The position numbers were made by a program, and so were the translations under genes. Below are positions 45,627-55,187 of a DNA stretch of 64,000 bases, one piece after another (positions within the stretch are counted from its first letter, which is position 1; each line of letters begins with the position of its first letter). A model generated the notes under the pieces. That model searched no databases, was not told the origin of the DNA, and was given only the letters and a program-made list of their open reading frames with translations. Source of the DNA: UBA1413 sp037447215 (GTDB lineage: Bacteria > Bacteroidota > Bacteroidia > Bacteroidales > Prolixibacteraceae); the NCBI GenBank assembly GCA_037447215.1, contig JBBIHB010000010.1, positions 34,586 to 98,585 of the forward strand, given 5' to 3'.

Positions 45627-46202
45627 ATGTCGAAAATCGAATTCAAACCAGGAACCATGATTTATCCCTTGCCTGCTGTTATGGTAAGCTGCGGTGAAAC
45701 ACCTGAAGAATACAACATCATTACCATTGCATGGACCGGAACCATATGCAGCGATCCACCCATGTGCTACATTTCGGTCAGGCCGGGACGTACCTCCTAC
45801 CCTATTATAAAACGTACCGGCGAATTTGTGATTAACCTGACCACTGAAAAACTTGCCCGTGCCACCGACTGGTGTGGCTGCCGGCCCGGCCGAAAATTCA
45901 ACAAATGGAAAGAAATGAACCTTACCCCACAAGCGTCGAAAGTTGTAAAGGCGCCCGGAATTTCCGAGTCGCCTGTAAATATTGAGTGCAAAGTACAACA
46001 GGTAATCCGGTTGGGTACACATGATATGTTTATAGCCGAAGTAGTTAACATTACGGTTGACGACAATTATATGGACGAAAACGGCGCATTCAGCCTGGCC
46101 AAAGCCTTACCACTGGTGTATAACCACGGGCATTATTTCGGGCTTGGAAAGCCCATCGGAAAATTTGGGTGGTCGGTTGAAAAAAAATCAAAAAAGAAAT
46201 GA
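45627..46202 (+). CDS. Flavin reductase family protein
   Basis: The 191-aa protein has the FMN-binding split-barrel fold of the flavin reductase/DIM6 group: YPLPAVMVSCGETPEEYNII, a strand block PPMCYISVRPGRTSYPIIK that binds FMN phosphate, and EFVINLTTEKLARATDWCG. It binds FMN tightly and may reduce flavin or act as an iron/flavin oxidoreductase in anaerobes. No signal peptide is present. The two cysteines in WCGC are notable. Substrate and partner are not clear. Confidence 0.87.
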   Translation: MSKIEFKPGTMIYPLPAVMVSCGETPEEYNIITIAWTGTICSDPPMCYISVRPGRTSYPIIKRTGEFVINLTTEKLARATDWCGCRPGRKFNKWKEMNLTPQASKVVKAPGISESPVNIECKVQQVIRLGTHDMFIAEVVNITVDDNYMDENGAFSLAKALPLVYNHGHYFGLGKPIGKFGWSVEKKSKKK

Positions 46203-46223
46203 GGTGCTTTTCCATTTTCAGCA

Positions 46224-46874
46224 TTACCTGTCGAGCCGGTAATATAATGCCATTGAAATTACATTGTTAAACTGGCTGCTTATCCAATAGTACGACTCAA
46301 GTGGCTCACCTCTTATGGGAAGAACCGAGTATGCCAAGCGAAGATCAAGTTTCAGGTTATCAAGAAAGTCGAACTGAAAACCAACAAATGGTTGGATATC
46401 TAGCGAATTAAACGCTTTTTCACTTTCTGCAGGAAACCTTCCATGGTCGTCATATTCAGCAGCGTGTAGCAAGTAACCGAATGAGACCCCTCCAATAACC
46501 GACGTATGTTCGCTGGTGCGAAAGCCTGCATAAACCGGTAGTTCGGCATAACCAAGCCGCATAATATATTTCAACATCCCTGGGTCAACCAGTTCGTCGA
46601 AAACAACCGGATTGTTGGTGTTCTGCTGTAATATTTTTGGCCGGCTGCGGGCTCCCTTTTGTGAATATTTCAGTTCCATAGCTGCAAAAACAGCAGGAGC
46701 AAGATCGGTTTGTACATAAGCTCCGGCCAATAAACCCGGCTTATGGTAGCCTTTGTAGCGGTCGCCTTCAACCTGCGAACCATTGAAACCGGCAAGCAAT
46801 CCACCCTGAAAACGTTGGGCAAATACAATTGCAGATATGCCCAACAAGACAATAATAAGTAAATATTTCTTCAT
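46224..46874 (-). CDS. Outer-membrane beta-barrel protein, PorT-like
   Basis: The 216-aa protein has a signal peptide (1-19, ending VFAQ) and the pattern of the PorT/outer-membrane barrel family: RFQGGLLAGFNGSQVEGDRY at the start, then eight or so amphipathic strands and a C-terminal strand ending in VISMALYYRLDR. It is probably a small eight-stranded barrel. Related proteins help T9SS or have no known role. It starts 4 bases after the sirtuin gene in the same direction, so they form an operon. Confidence 0.78.
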   Translation of the reverse strand: MKKYLLIIVLLGISAIVFAQRFQGGLLAGFNGSQVEGDRYKGYHKPGLLAGAYVQTDLAPAVFAAMELKYSQKGARSRPKILQQNTNNPVVFDELVDPGMLKYIMRLGYAELPVYAGFRTSEHTSVIGGVSFGYLLHAAEYDDHGRFPAESEKAFNSLDIQPFVGFQFDFLDNLKLDLRLAYSVLPIRGEPLESYYWISSQFNNVISMALYYRLDR

Positions 46875-46878
46875 GTTG

Positions 46879-47619
46879 TTAATTATTTGCAGGTTTTTCC
46901 AAACCCGGCTCGGTATTTTTCAAATCGTCCGATACTAGTTCCATGAGTAAATCAGACAAAATTTGTACTCCTTCCGAAGCTTTTTTCCTGATTTGCGTTA
47001 CCTTGCGTGAACCCATGGGCGGTTCACCCGGATCAATAATAAAAACAGGTACTTTGCTTTGAACAAAATTGATTAATCCAGCTGCCGGGTACACCATCAT
47101 CGACGTCCCGATTACCACAAAAATATCGGCCTGTTTCACCAGATTGGCAGCTTTCCCGATATTGGGCACTTCTTCGCCAAACCAAACTATATGTGGCCTT
47201 AACTGGCTACCCAGCTCACATGTGTCTCCCGGTTTCAGCTCCCAGTGATCAAGGGTATAAACCAGTTGTGGATCGGCAGTACTCCGGGCTTTCCTGAGTT
47301 CACCATGCAGATGAAGTACATTGCTGCTTCCGGCCTGTTCGTGCAGATCATCAACATTCTGGGTAATAATATGCACATCAAAAAAATCTTCGAGTTTTGC
47401 AATACCCCGATGCGCTGCATTGGGATAAGCCTCCCATAATGATTTCCGGCGTTGGTTGTAAAAACGTAGCACCAGTTCCGGGTTGCTGCTCCATGCCTGT
47501 GGACTTGCAACTTCCTCCACATTATATTGTTCCCAAATTCCTCCCATATCGCGGAAAGTTTTAAGCCCGCTTTCCTGACTTATTCCAGCCCCCGAAAGGA
47601 TGATCAGCTTTTTCTTCAT
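46879..47619 (-). CDS. cobB: NAD-dependent deacylase (sirtuin), zinc-less
   Basis: The 246-aa protein removes acyl groups from lysine using NAD. GAGISQESGLKTFRD is the NAD-binding motif, TQNVDDLHEQAG and LHLHGEL contain the catalytic His, and FYNQRR carries the Tyr-x-x-Arg pair that marks class III enzymes with preference for succinyl- or malonyl-lysine. The four zinc-binding cysteines of CobB are absent: the region RKARSTADPQLVYTLDHW is shortened and cysteine-free. This shortened form is common in Bacteroidota. Confidence 0.9.
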   Translation of the reverse strand: MKKKLIILSGAGISQESGLKTFRDMGGIWEQYNVEEVASPQAWSSNPELVLRFYNQRRKSLWEAYPNAAHRGIAKLEDFFDVHIITQNVDDLHEQAGSSNVLHLHGELRKARSTADPQLVYTLDHWELKPGDTCELGSQLRPHIVWFGEEVPNIGKAANLVKQADIFVVIGTSMMVYPAAGLINFVQSKVPVFIIDPGEPPMGSRKVTQIRKKASEGVQILSDLLMELVSDDLKNTEPGLEKPANN

Positions 47620-47724
47620 GCTGTTGTCACACGTGATTTATTACAAACTTTGCGTTGAGTTCCTAAAAATAGGTTTTAAATCCGATTAATTCAAAACAGG
47701 CTTGTAATTTTTTACTTTTGTAAT

Positions 47725-49671
47725 ATGATTGACCACGCAACCATCGAACGTATTCTCGATGCAGCACAAATTACGGAAGTTGTTTCCGATTTTGTGACGC
47801 TGAAACGCCGGGGGGTAAACTACCTTGGCAACTGCCCGTTTCACAACGAAAAAACCCCTTCGTTCACTGTTTCACCATCGAAAGGTATTTTTAAATGTTT
47901 TGGTTGTGGAAAAGGAGGTAACCCGGTGAACTTTATCATGGAACACGAAAACCTCACCTACCCCGAAGCTTTGAAATATCTTGCCCGGAAATACCATATA
48001 GATGTGGTTGAAAAGGAAGAATCAGAAGAAGAGCGCCAACAGAAAGATGACAGGGAAAGCATGATGATAGTTTCGGGCTTTGCCCAGAAATATTTTACAC
48101 GCTTTTTGTGGAACGAAAACGAAGGAAGGGCAGTTGGCCTAAGCTATCTCAGGGAAAGGGGCCTGCGCGATGATATTGTAAAAAAATTCGAACTGGGTTA
48201 TTGCCCCGATGGGAAAAGTACTTTCACTGATGAGGCCCTGAAAGCCGGATATAAATTAGATTTCCTTGATAAAACCGGACTGACTATCAAACGCGACGAC
48301 TGGGTGCGCGACCGTTTTGCTGGCAGGGTAATGTTCCCGATCCACAATATGGCCGGCAGGGTATTAGCATTTGGGGGGCGTATCCTGAAAGAAGACCCCA
48401 AAACGGCTAAATACCTCAATTCGCCCGAATCGGAAATATACCACAAAAGCCAGGTTCTATATGGTATCTTCCAGGCAAAAAGGGAGATTTCAAGGGCTGA
48501 TAAATGCTACCTGGTAGAAGGATATACTGATGTATTGGCAATGTTCCAATCAGGGATCGAAAACGTGGTAGCCTCATCGGGTACTGCGCTTACTGGAGAG
48601 CAAATAAGGCTTATCAGAAGGTTTACACCTAACGTGACGATCCTGTATGATGGCGATGAAGCCGGAATAAAAGCTTCACTCCGGGGTATCGATCTGGTGC
48701 TTGAAGAAGGAATGAATGTAAAAGTGTTGTTGCTCCCTCGGGGCGAAGACCCTGATTCATTTGCCCGGAAACACAGCGCTACAGAACTTTTACAATATAT
48801 TGCCGAAAACGAAACCGATTTTATTCAGTTTAAAACCAAGCTGCTCATGAAGAGCGCTGAAAATGACCCTGTTGCCAGGGCAAAACTGATCCAGGAAGTA
48901 ATCCGGTCGGTATCGGTAATCCCCGACACCATAACCCGGTCGGTTTATATTCGCCAATGCAGCAAGTTACTCGACGTAGAAGAAGCCATTCTGTATAATG
49001 AGGTGCGCAAAATTTTCAGGCAGAAACTGGAGAAAACCTCAGGGCAAATTCCCGTCGAAACCCCCCAAAAAGCAAAGCCACAAACCCCCATTGCCAGGCC
49101 ACAGCCCGGTGAGCTTTCGATTGAAGAGCTGGAGCTGCTGAGGTTCCTTATCCGGTATTGCCCGGAACCATTGTTCGAAATTGAAACAGAAAACCCAGAC
49201 CAGACAGAAATAATAACAGTTGGTCAATATATTATACAGCAATTAACCGAAGATGAACTGGTTCCGGAGAAGCCATTATTCCAGATAATTTTCAATGAAG
49301 TTATTGAAAGGCTCAATGATGAAAACTTCAGGCCCGAAAGGTATTTCACACATCACCCCGATGAAAAAATTAACCGCCTTGTAAGTGACCTGCTGGCCGA
49401 AAAATGGGTGGAAAGCAAGCGTTGGAGCAAGGCCGGAAGCTATACCGAAAAAGAAGAAGAAATTCTGGATATGCTTGTTCCCAGGATTGTTAATGAGTAT
49501 AAACTGCGGAAAATAAAAGAAATGCACCTTGAACTGGAACATCAGATTGATGTTTTACATAAAAATAACAACGAATCTGAATTGTTTGAAGTGCTCTCAA
49601 AAATCCAGAATCTCAAAAAAATTGAAAAGTACCTGTCGGATAACCTGGGTAGCCGGGCAATTATCCAATAA
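47725..49671 (+). CDS. dnaG: DNA primase
   Basis: The 648-aa replicative primase has a CHC2 zinc finger with Cys37, His40, Cys58 and Cys61, the RNA-polymerase domain (about 110-450) with the TOPRIM motifs VEGYTDVLAM and LYDGDEAG, and a C-terminal helicase-interaction region (about 470-648) ending in the helical EMHLELEHQIDVLH. It makes RNA primers at the fork with DnaB. A TACTTTTG box lies only five bases before the ATG, so either translation is nearly leaderless or that box is chance. The gene is divergent from the sirtuin gene. Confidence 0.95.
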   Translation: MIDHATIERILDAAQITEVVSDFVTLKRRGVNYLGNCPFHNEKTPSFTVSPSKGIFKCFGCGKGGNPVNFIMEHENLTYPEALKYLARKYHIDVVEKEESEEERQQKDDRESMMIVSGFAQKYFTRFLWNENEGRAVGLSYLRERGLRDDIVKKFELGYCPDGKSTFTDEALKAGYKLDFLDKTGLTIKRDDWVRDRFAGRVMFPIHNMAGRVLAFGGRILKEDPKTAKYLNSPESEIYHKSQVLYGIFQAKREISRADKCYLVEGYTDVLAMFQSGIENVVASSGTALTGEQIRLIRRFTPNVTILYDGDEAGIKASLRGIDLVLEEGMNVKVLLLPRGEDPDSFARKHSATELLQYIAENETDFIQFKTKLLMKSAENDPVARAKLIQEVIRSVSVIPDTITRSVYIRQCSKLLDVEEAILYNEVRKIFRQKLEKTSGQIPVETPQKAKPQTPIARPQPGELSIEELELLRFLIRYCPEPLFEIETENPDQTEIITVGQYIIQQLTEDELVPEKPLFQIIFNEVIERLNDENFRPERYFTHHPDEKINRLVSDLLAEKWVESKRWSKAGSYTEKEEEILDMLVPRIVNEYKLRKIKEMHLELEHQIDVLHKNNNESELFEVLSKIQNLKKIEKYLSDNLGSRAIIQ

Positions 49672-49682
49672 AATTTAACAAT

Positions 49683-50153
49683 ATGCGAACCGTTGTTATT
49701 GAAAACCGCACCGAAATGAATGAAATCATCCGTGCCTCTAAAACCTGCTACCTGGCCATGTGCCATGATGACCGGCCTTATGTGCTGCCAATGAATTTTG
49801 CCCTCGACGGCGATACGGTGATTTTACATTCGGCCATGCACGGGCGCATGTGGGAAACTTTACAAATTAACCCCAAAGTCAGCATAAACTGGACCTCCGG
49901 AGAAGAATTGGCCTGGCAGGATGTTCAGGTAGGATGTAGTTACCGGGTTAAATCGGCTTCGGTTGTGGTTGAAGGCGAGGCCGAATTTATTGATGATTAC
50001 GATGAGAAATACCAATGTATGCTGAAAACTATGGCCCAATACAGCAATCTTCCTTTTAAGTTCAATCCTCCCTCGGTCAGGAATGTTGGGGTAATTAAAG
50101 TGCATATCCGTAGTATTTCGGGGCGGAGATTTGGGGTGAGTTTGAAAAAGTAA
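49683..50153 (+). CDS. Pyridoxamine-5'-phosphate-oxidase-like FMN protein (NimA type)
   Basis: The 156-aa protein has the FMN split-barrel fold of the pyridoxamine oxidase superfamily: TCYLAMCHDDRPYVLPMNFA at the start, LHSAMHGRMWETLQINPKVS in the middle and YRVKSASVVVEGEAEFIDD after it, closest to NimA-like nitroreductases or heme/flavin-binding proteins. It should be a cytoplasmic dimer. It starts 12 bases after dnaG and may be co-transcribed with it. Substrate is not known. Confidence 0.8.
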   Translation: MRTVVIENRTEMNEIIRASKTCYLAMCHDDRPYVLPMNFALDGDTVILHSAMHGRMWETLQINPKVSINWTSGEELAWQDVQVGCSYRVKSASVVVEGEAEFIDDYDEKYQCMLKTMAQYSNLPFKFNPPSVRNVGVIKVHIRSISGRRFGVSLKK

Positions 50154-50190
50154 TCAGTGGCCCGAGGGAGCAGGCAGTTAATGGTACTGG

Positions 50191-50226
50191 CAAAGCTCCG
50201 TCAGGAGCGAAATATTGGTAGAAGAA
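50191..50226. repeat. REP-like intergenic repeat of Bacteroidota type
   Basis: GCTCC-GTCA-GGAGC forms a small hairpin followed by GAAATATTGGTAG. To my recollection, nearly the same motif is scattered in intergenic regions of many Bacteroidota genomes, often with a RAYT transposase elsewhere. A more degenerate half-copy (CGGAGCAACAACCTGTTAG) follows at about 50255-50273. Only these copies lie in the window. Confidence 0.5.
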
Positions 50227-50301
50227 GAACCATAATCACACCCCTCACCATTGTTCGGAGCAACAACCTGTTAGGCTTGATGGATTGTTATTGTAAATTT
50301 G

Positions 50302-50440
50302 TAACATCGAAAATTTCAACCGTTTATAAAGATACCGGCGCCACTTGTTGGCGCCCATCCGTAAACAGCCAAACTGCTTCAGCGGGTTGGCGTTTACATA
50401 ACATATAACCGCCGCTCTTATACGCAAGGGCGGCTTTTTT
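50302..50440 (+). ncRNA. Candidate structured small RNA with three hairpins
   Basis: This stretch lies between two convergent genes and codes for nothing evident. A TAAATTTG box at 50294-50301 matches the -7 consensus. Then come three hairpins: 50337-50355 (7-bp GGCGCCA stem), 50361-50397 (GTAAAC and GCCAA with GTTTAC and TTGGC, one bulged A), and 50411-50434 (9-bp stem, loop ATACGC) followed by six T residues as terminator. Promoter box, compact folds and terminator in about 140 bases suggest an independent transcript. The -33 element is weak, and I know no Rfam family for it. Confidence 0.5.
50411..50440 (+). terminator. Strong intrinsic terminator
   Basis: A 9-bp stem (50411-50419 with 50426-50434, one G-U) and a TTTTTT tail. 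It is 258 bases past the FMN-protein stop codon, far for that gene, and so more likely ends a separate small transcript. Confidence 0.8.
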
Positions 50441-50443
50441 GAG

Positions 50444-50471
50444 CCTCCCCTAACCCCTTCAAAGGAGGGGA
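50444..50471. repeat. C/G-rich inverted repeat before the M3 peptidase stop
   Basis: CCTCCCCT and AGGAGGGG pair perfectly around an 11-base loop (AACCCCTTCAA). Similar C-rich elements are repeated in intergenic regions of many Bacteroidota. No T-run follows on either strand, so it is not a typical terminator. Confidence 0.5.
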
Positions 50472-50475
50472 AAAA

Positions 50476-52518
50476 CTATTTCAACCCACTTCTCCACAAC
50501 AAGGCATCAACCGATGGCTCCTGGCCTCGGTAACGTTTGTAAAGTTTCATGGGATGTTCGGTACCTCCTTTTTCAAGGATATTTTCACGGAACGACCGTG
50601 CCGTGGCCTTATCATACAATCCTCTTTCCCTGAAAAGGCTGAAAGCATCGGCATCTAGTACTTCCGACCATTTGTAGCTGTAGTACCCTGCTGCATAACC
50701 ACCGGAAAAAAGGTGCGAAAACTGGGTGCTCATGGCCACCCCATCAACCTGCGGAAAAAGTTGTGTTTTCTTCATAGCTTCCTCTTCAAAATCTTTTAAA
50801 TCGCCCTCGAAAGGAGTTTCTAACGTATGCCAGTTCATGTCGAGAAAACCAAATCCCAACTGCCTGAGAGTGGAATACCCGGTAAGGAAGTTTTCGGTAT
50901 CCTTTATTTTTTTCACCAGTTCATCGGGTATTTTTTCCCCGGTTTCGTAATGCACAGCAAACCGGTCGAGGAATTCTTTTTCAACGGCCCAGTTTTCCAT
51001 AATCTGCGAGGGCAGTTCCACAAAATCACGGAATACAGAAGTACCCGAAAGGCTGGAATAGGTTACTTTGCTCAAAATTCCATGTAAAGCATGCCCGAAT
51101 TCGTGAATAAAAGTGCGGAACTCGTTGAAGGTAAGCAGCGATGGTTTGGTTTCTGTCGGGCGGGTAAAATTCATCACTATGGTAATATGCGGCCTGGAAT
51201 CTTCACCATTTTCTTTCCACTGCGATTTGAACGAACTCATCCAGGCACCACCATGTTTCCCCGGCCTGGGATGGAAATCGGCATACAAAACCGCCAGGAA
51301 AGTGCCGTCTTCGTCATAAACTTCGTAGGGCAATACTTCTTCGTGATACACCGGTATCTCATTATTCTGCCTGAATGTAATTCCAAACAAGTCGGTTGCC
51401 AACCCGAATACCCCATCTATCGTGCGGTTAAGTTCGAAATAGGGCTTCAGCATTTCTTCATTCAGATCATACTTTTTCTCCTTTAGTTTTTCGGCATAAT
51501 ACGACCAGTCCCAGGGCATAATCGTTTCTGTGAATCCCATTGAACGGGCAAATTGTTCCACTTCAAGTTTCTCGGCCATTGCCACTGGTGTGGCTGCTCC
51601 GAGGAGTTGTTTGAGCAATTGGAAAACGCTGTCGGTATTGGAAGCCATGCTCCGTTCAAGCACAAAGTCGGCGTAGGTATTGTAGCCGAGTAATTTTGCC
51701 ATTTCGAGCCGAAGTTCAACAATACGTTTCACATTCTGTTGGTTATCGAGTCCTTCCCCTTTATATGACTTTGACCCGTTGGCCATATATAACTCATGGC
51801 GTAGTTCGCGGTTATCGGCATAACGCATAACCAGCCCGAAAATGGGCATAGTAATATCAAATAACCAGCCATCCATGTTTTTTTCAGTGGCTTTCCCTGC
51901 AGCAGCTTCGATCAGACTTTCGGGCATCCCCGACAATAAATTTTTATCGGTGATGTGTTTCTGATACTGGTTGGTTTCTTTCAAAACATTATCGCCAAAC
52001 TTCAGCGATAGCATAGATAATTCGGTACTGATCTGCCTGAACCGTTCTTTTTGTTCATCGGAAAGGTTGGCACCACTCCGCACAAACTGTTTATAGGTAT
52101 TGTGGAGCAACATCGACTGCTCGGAGGTAAGCGACAATTCCGACCGGTTATTATAAACAGTTTTTATCCGACTGAAAAGTTCAGGGTCCAGCGTTATATC
52201 GTTCTGGTATGCTGTGCACAGCGGTGATGCTTCCAGTGCAATCTTCTGCAACTCATCGTTGGTTTCTGCACTTTGCAGGTTGTTGAAAATCCCGTTTATT
52301 TGCCGGAGTATCCTGCCGGTTTTCTCTAATGCCCCAATAGTATTCTCAAAGGTTGTGGCTTCAGGATTGGTTGTAATAGCTTGAATCTCTTTGCGCCCCA
52401 AGGCCATAGCCTCTTTCATTGCCGGCAGAAAATGTTCATTCTTTATCAGCGGAAATGGCGCTGTTTGGTGCGGGGTTTCGAAAGGTTTAAGCAGGGGATT
52501 GTTCTGAGCTTCGATCAT
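50476..52518 (-). CDS. M3-family oligopeptidase (Dcp/OpdA-like)
   Basis: The 680-aa metallopeptidase cleaves short peptides. The zinc motif is HEFGHALHG, with a downstream glutamate ligand in the region FVELPSQIMENW; GYAAGYYSYKWSEVLDADAF is the C-terminal substrate-binding block. I prefer the ATG at 52518 (MIEAQNNPLLKPF), which fits the family start; the longer frame from 52545 adds a short hydrophobic run that is too weak for a signal peptide. It is probably cytoplasmic and degrades peptides taken up or released by protein turnover. Confidence 0.92.
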   Translation of the reverse strand: MIEAQNNPLLKPFETPHQTAPFPLIKNEHFLPAMKEAMALGRKEIQAITTNPEATTFENTIGALEKTGRILRQINGIFNNLQSAETNDELQKIALEASPLCTAYQNDITLDPELFSRIKTVYNNRSELSLTSEQSMLLHNTYKQFVRSGANLSDEQKERFRQISTELSMLSLKFGDNVLKETNQYQKHITDKNLLSGMPESLIEAAAGKATEKNMDGWLFDITMPIFGLVMRYADNRELRHELYMANGSKSYKGEGLDNQQNVKRIVELRLEMAKLLGYNTYADFVLERSMASNTDSVFQLLKQLLGAATPVAMAEKLEVEQFARSMGFTETIMPWDWSYYAEKLKEKKYDLNEEMLKPYFELNRTIDGVFGLATDLFGITFRQNNEIPVYHEEVLPYEVYDEDGTFLAVLYADFHPRPGKHGGAWMSSFKSQWKENGEDSRPHITIVMNFTRPTETKPSLLTFNEFRTFIHEFGHALHGILSKVTYSSLSGTSVFRDFVELPSQIMENWAVEKEFLDRFAVHYETGEKIPDELVKKIKDTENFLTGYSTLRQLGFGFLDMNWHTLETPFEGDLKDFEEEAMKKTQLFPQVDGVAMSTQFSHLFSGGYAAGYYSYKWSEVLDADAFSLFRERGLYDKATARSFRENILEKGGTEHPMKLYKRYRGQEPSVDALLWRSGLK

Positions 52519-52978
52519 ATTGCAGGTTATTAAAAAATAATACATCAGAGAAAAATAGAATCTTCATATTGGTAAAACCATTTTTAAATTCAGCAGGTAA
52601 TAATACAAATTTCAGGGGAGAAAGTTTCGAAGGCCAAACAACCATTGTCCTGTTTAATAACTTTATAAACCGTATATTATAAAACTTATCCGAAAACCAT
52701 TCGATTTAAAAAATAAAATATTCAATGAATTTATTTAAATTCAACATTTAGTTAAATTAATATGAAAACCGCACAGGATTTAATTTATTACTTATTGTGT
52801 GGATAATTGAGTTTAATCCACCATAAAATTTTTAACCAAATATTCGTGCAACGATACTAAAAATGAGGGAATTGATTTATTTTAGCATTGCGGATATTTA
52901 TATCTTTATGTATTTATATATTTTTAGATTTAAAACTGTAATGCATAATTAATTCTCTTACATTAAAATTTTAGAACC
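52519..52978. other. AT-rich intergenic region
   Basis: No gene, repeat or clear hairpin is seen in the roughly 430 bases between the divergent M3 peptidase and S74-protein genes. TATCTTTA near 52910 resembles a -7 box for the plus-strand gene, with no good -33 element. Confidence 0.4.
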
Positions 52979-55180
52979 ATGAAAAAACTTTATTTGCTAA
53001 TAGCCATGTTTTTGGTTGTCCTGTTTGCCAACGGGCAAAAACTTCCCTTTCAGGGAAAACTCATCGAATCGGGAAACCCCGTGAACGAATCTAAAACCCT
53101 CGAATTTGGGTTACCTGATTTAGGATGGACTGAAACACACTCCAACGTGCAGGTAACCGACGGGTTGTATTTTGTTGTATTGGGAAGCATAAATCCGCTG
53201 CCCTCAACTATATTTTCAGGCGCCAACGAAAGGCAATTAACACTTTCCGTTAATGGTACGGCATAATCACCGGTAACACTGTACAAACCGCTTAGTGGCG
53301 ATTTGAGCCAGCTTAATGTTAAAGGCCCGGGAAATGGGTTAATTAAGGGTGGATTTGGAACTGGTTCAGAAGTAAACGAGAATTTACCAAACTTAAAACT
53401 AAATGGTAATCTGCTTACTCAAAATAACAGAGTTACACTGCTTGTTTCGAGTAATAACGACAATACATTTGAGTCAGGTCATATTAACCTCAGTTCTACA
53501 TCCGGCTTTGATTCCTACTGGTCGCCGGATTTTTTTGGAATACATCATGGAAATAGGGGAAATGTTCAGTTCTTTTCACAAAACTGGAGCGGTAAAGGAC
53601 ACACCGGATATGTAATCTTAAGAGGGCCAAATTCAATCAATTTTGAGATTGGAAGCAAATTCTGGGATAATTCTGATTTACCCTGGATGAACATGCGCGG
53701 AACAACCGGAGTAAGCCTGATGCAATTTTCGGGAGAAAAATACCAGGAATCCGGAGTGGACAAAGAAAAAGGCCAATTGACTGTTCTTGATTGGGATAAT
53801 AACAGAGCTTTTATAAACTCACGCGAAATTAATCTTTTAAAACCCAATGGCGGACAGTTTGCCGGATTAAACAGCCACGGAAATGCAGGTAACTTCTTCT
53901 TAAATGGCCCAAACTCAGAAAATGTATATATAGGTACCATGGGTGAAAATGCAGATCGTGCCAGAATGAGTTTAAAAGGAGCTAATGGAGATCACATGAT
54001 TGACTTTTTTATTATGAAATTTGAAAATAGTCCAGAATATGGTGAATTGTATTTACGAACTGATGACGGCGCTTATACGAACCTCCGTCCAAACGGATTA
54101 TCCAGCTCTGGTACTTTTCATATTGGAAATAGCGTGCTTGTTGAAGGCAATTTATTCTTAAATGGCAAAAATACAAACAATTTTTATTTAGGAACCGGTG
54201 GCGACCCAGACCAGGGTATATTAGATTTAAATGGCAAAACCAACCAGCTTAGGGCACGGATGTTTGTAAAAACCGATTGGGATAACCAGGAAAAAGGGAC
54301 CATTGAATTACATGGCGAGGATGGTAATAAAGTGGGCATAATCCCTACACAATTTGCCTTGCACAATTCTGACTGGAGCATTACGGCTTCTTTAAATAAT
54401 ACAGGAGCCTCTGGTCAGCTTGAATTGCGCGGCCCAAACACTCGTAATTTTGTTATAGGCAGCACACATTGGGAAAACTCTGATAAACCCTGGTTTAACA
54501 TGAATGGAAAAGATGACAAGGTTAAAATGTCGATGACAACCATTGACGATGTAAATGGCGAAAGGGCAATTCTAACCCTCTCGAATAGTAACGGCACTGA
54601 AACCACTTATGCAAACAACGGTACCTGGGGCACCGGTCCGTTTAACATGTGGACAGGCGCCATGGTAAACGGTACATTAACCGTTAACGGTAATATTAAT
54701 GGTTCAGGTACCAATAATTACAATTCTGACGAACGCCTGAAAAAAGAAATCAAGTCCTTGGGCGGCAGTACTTTACATAAAATCGAATCCCTTGGCGGCT
54801 ATTCCTATTTCTGGAAAAAAGAGGAGTTCCCCGAAAAGAATTTCTCAGCCGACCAGCAAATTGGTTTGCTGGCACAGGAACTGGAAACACAGTTCCCCGC
54901 GCTGGTAAAAACCGGCAGCGATGGTTTCAAATCGGTGAATTACAACGGTTTTACTGTTGTACTTCTTCAGGCTGTTAAAGAACTGAACCAAAAAGTGGAA
55001 GCACTGGAAAAAGATAACAAACTGCTGAGGGATGAGCTGATGGCTGCATCGGCTAGCCAGAAAGAGATGAACGAGCTGAAAAGCCATATCCATGCGCTCG
55101 CAAAACTCGTTCAGCTAAAAATTGATCTGGATGGAGATTTGCAGTCGGCTCAAAATATTTCAAACAAGGGTTTAAAATAA
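52979..55180 (+). pseudogene. Secreted S74/tail-fibre-type protein interrupted by one in-frame TAA
   Basis: One frame reads from the ATG at 52979, with signal peptide MKKLYLLIAMFLVVLFANGQ, to 55180 (733 codons), broken only by TAA at 53264-53266 inside VNGTA-stop-SPVTLYKPL. Both sides belong together: the second part has no start or signal of its own. Four repeats of about 30 residues of the form LxGPNxxNFxIG fill the middle. The C-terminus, NSDERLKKEI and IGLLAQELETQFPALV followed by a coiled coil, is a peptidase S74 intramolecular chaperone that trimerises and cuts itself off. Either the gene has just been inactivated, or the stop is an assembly error or is read through. Confidence 0.8.
53618..54520 (+). 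repeat. Four degenerate ~30-residue repeats in the S74 protein
   Basis: Units begin near 53618, 53900, 54158 and 54425 and share the pattern L(R/N)G(P/K)N(S/T)xNFxIG, then D/N-rich sequence and MN(M/L)xGK. They are spaced about 260-280 bases apart, so each marks one module of what is probably a trimeric beta-helix shaft. Confidence 0.65.
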
Positions 55181-55187
55181 CTGGGTC

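Noticed and set aside
47713..47720. TACTTTTG as the dnaG promoter
   Set aside because: It ends four bases before the ATG, so transcription would begin inside the gene; probably chance or a start-site artefact.
53303..55180. Treating the part after the stop as an independent gene
   Set aside because: It is in the same frame as the upstream signal-peptide part, with no spacer, ribosome site or signal peptide of its own.
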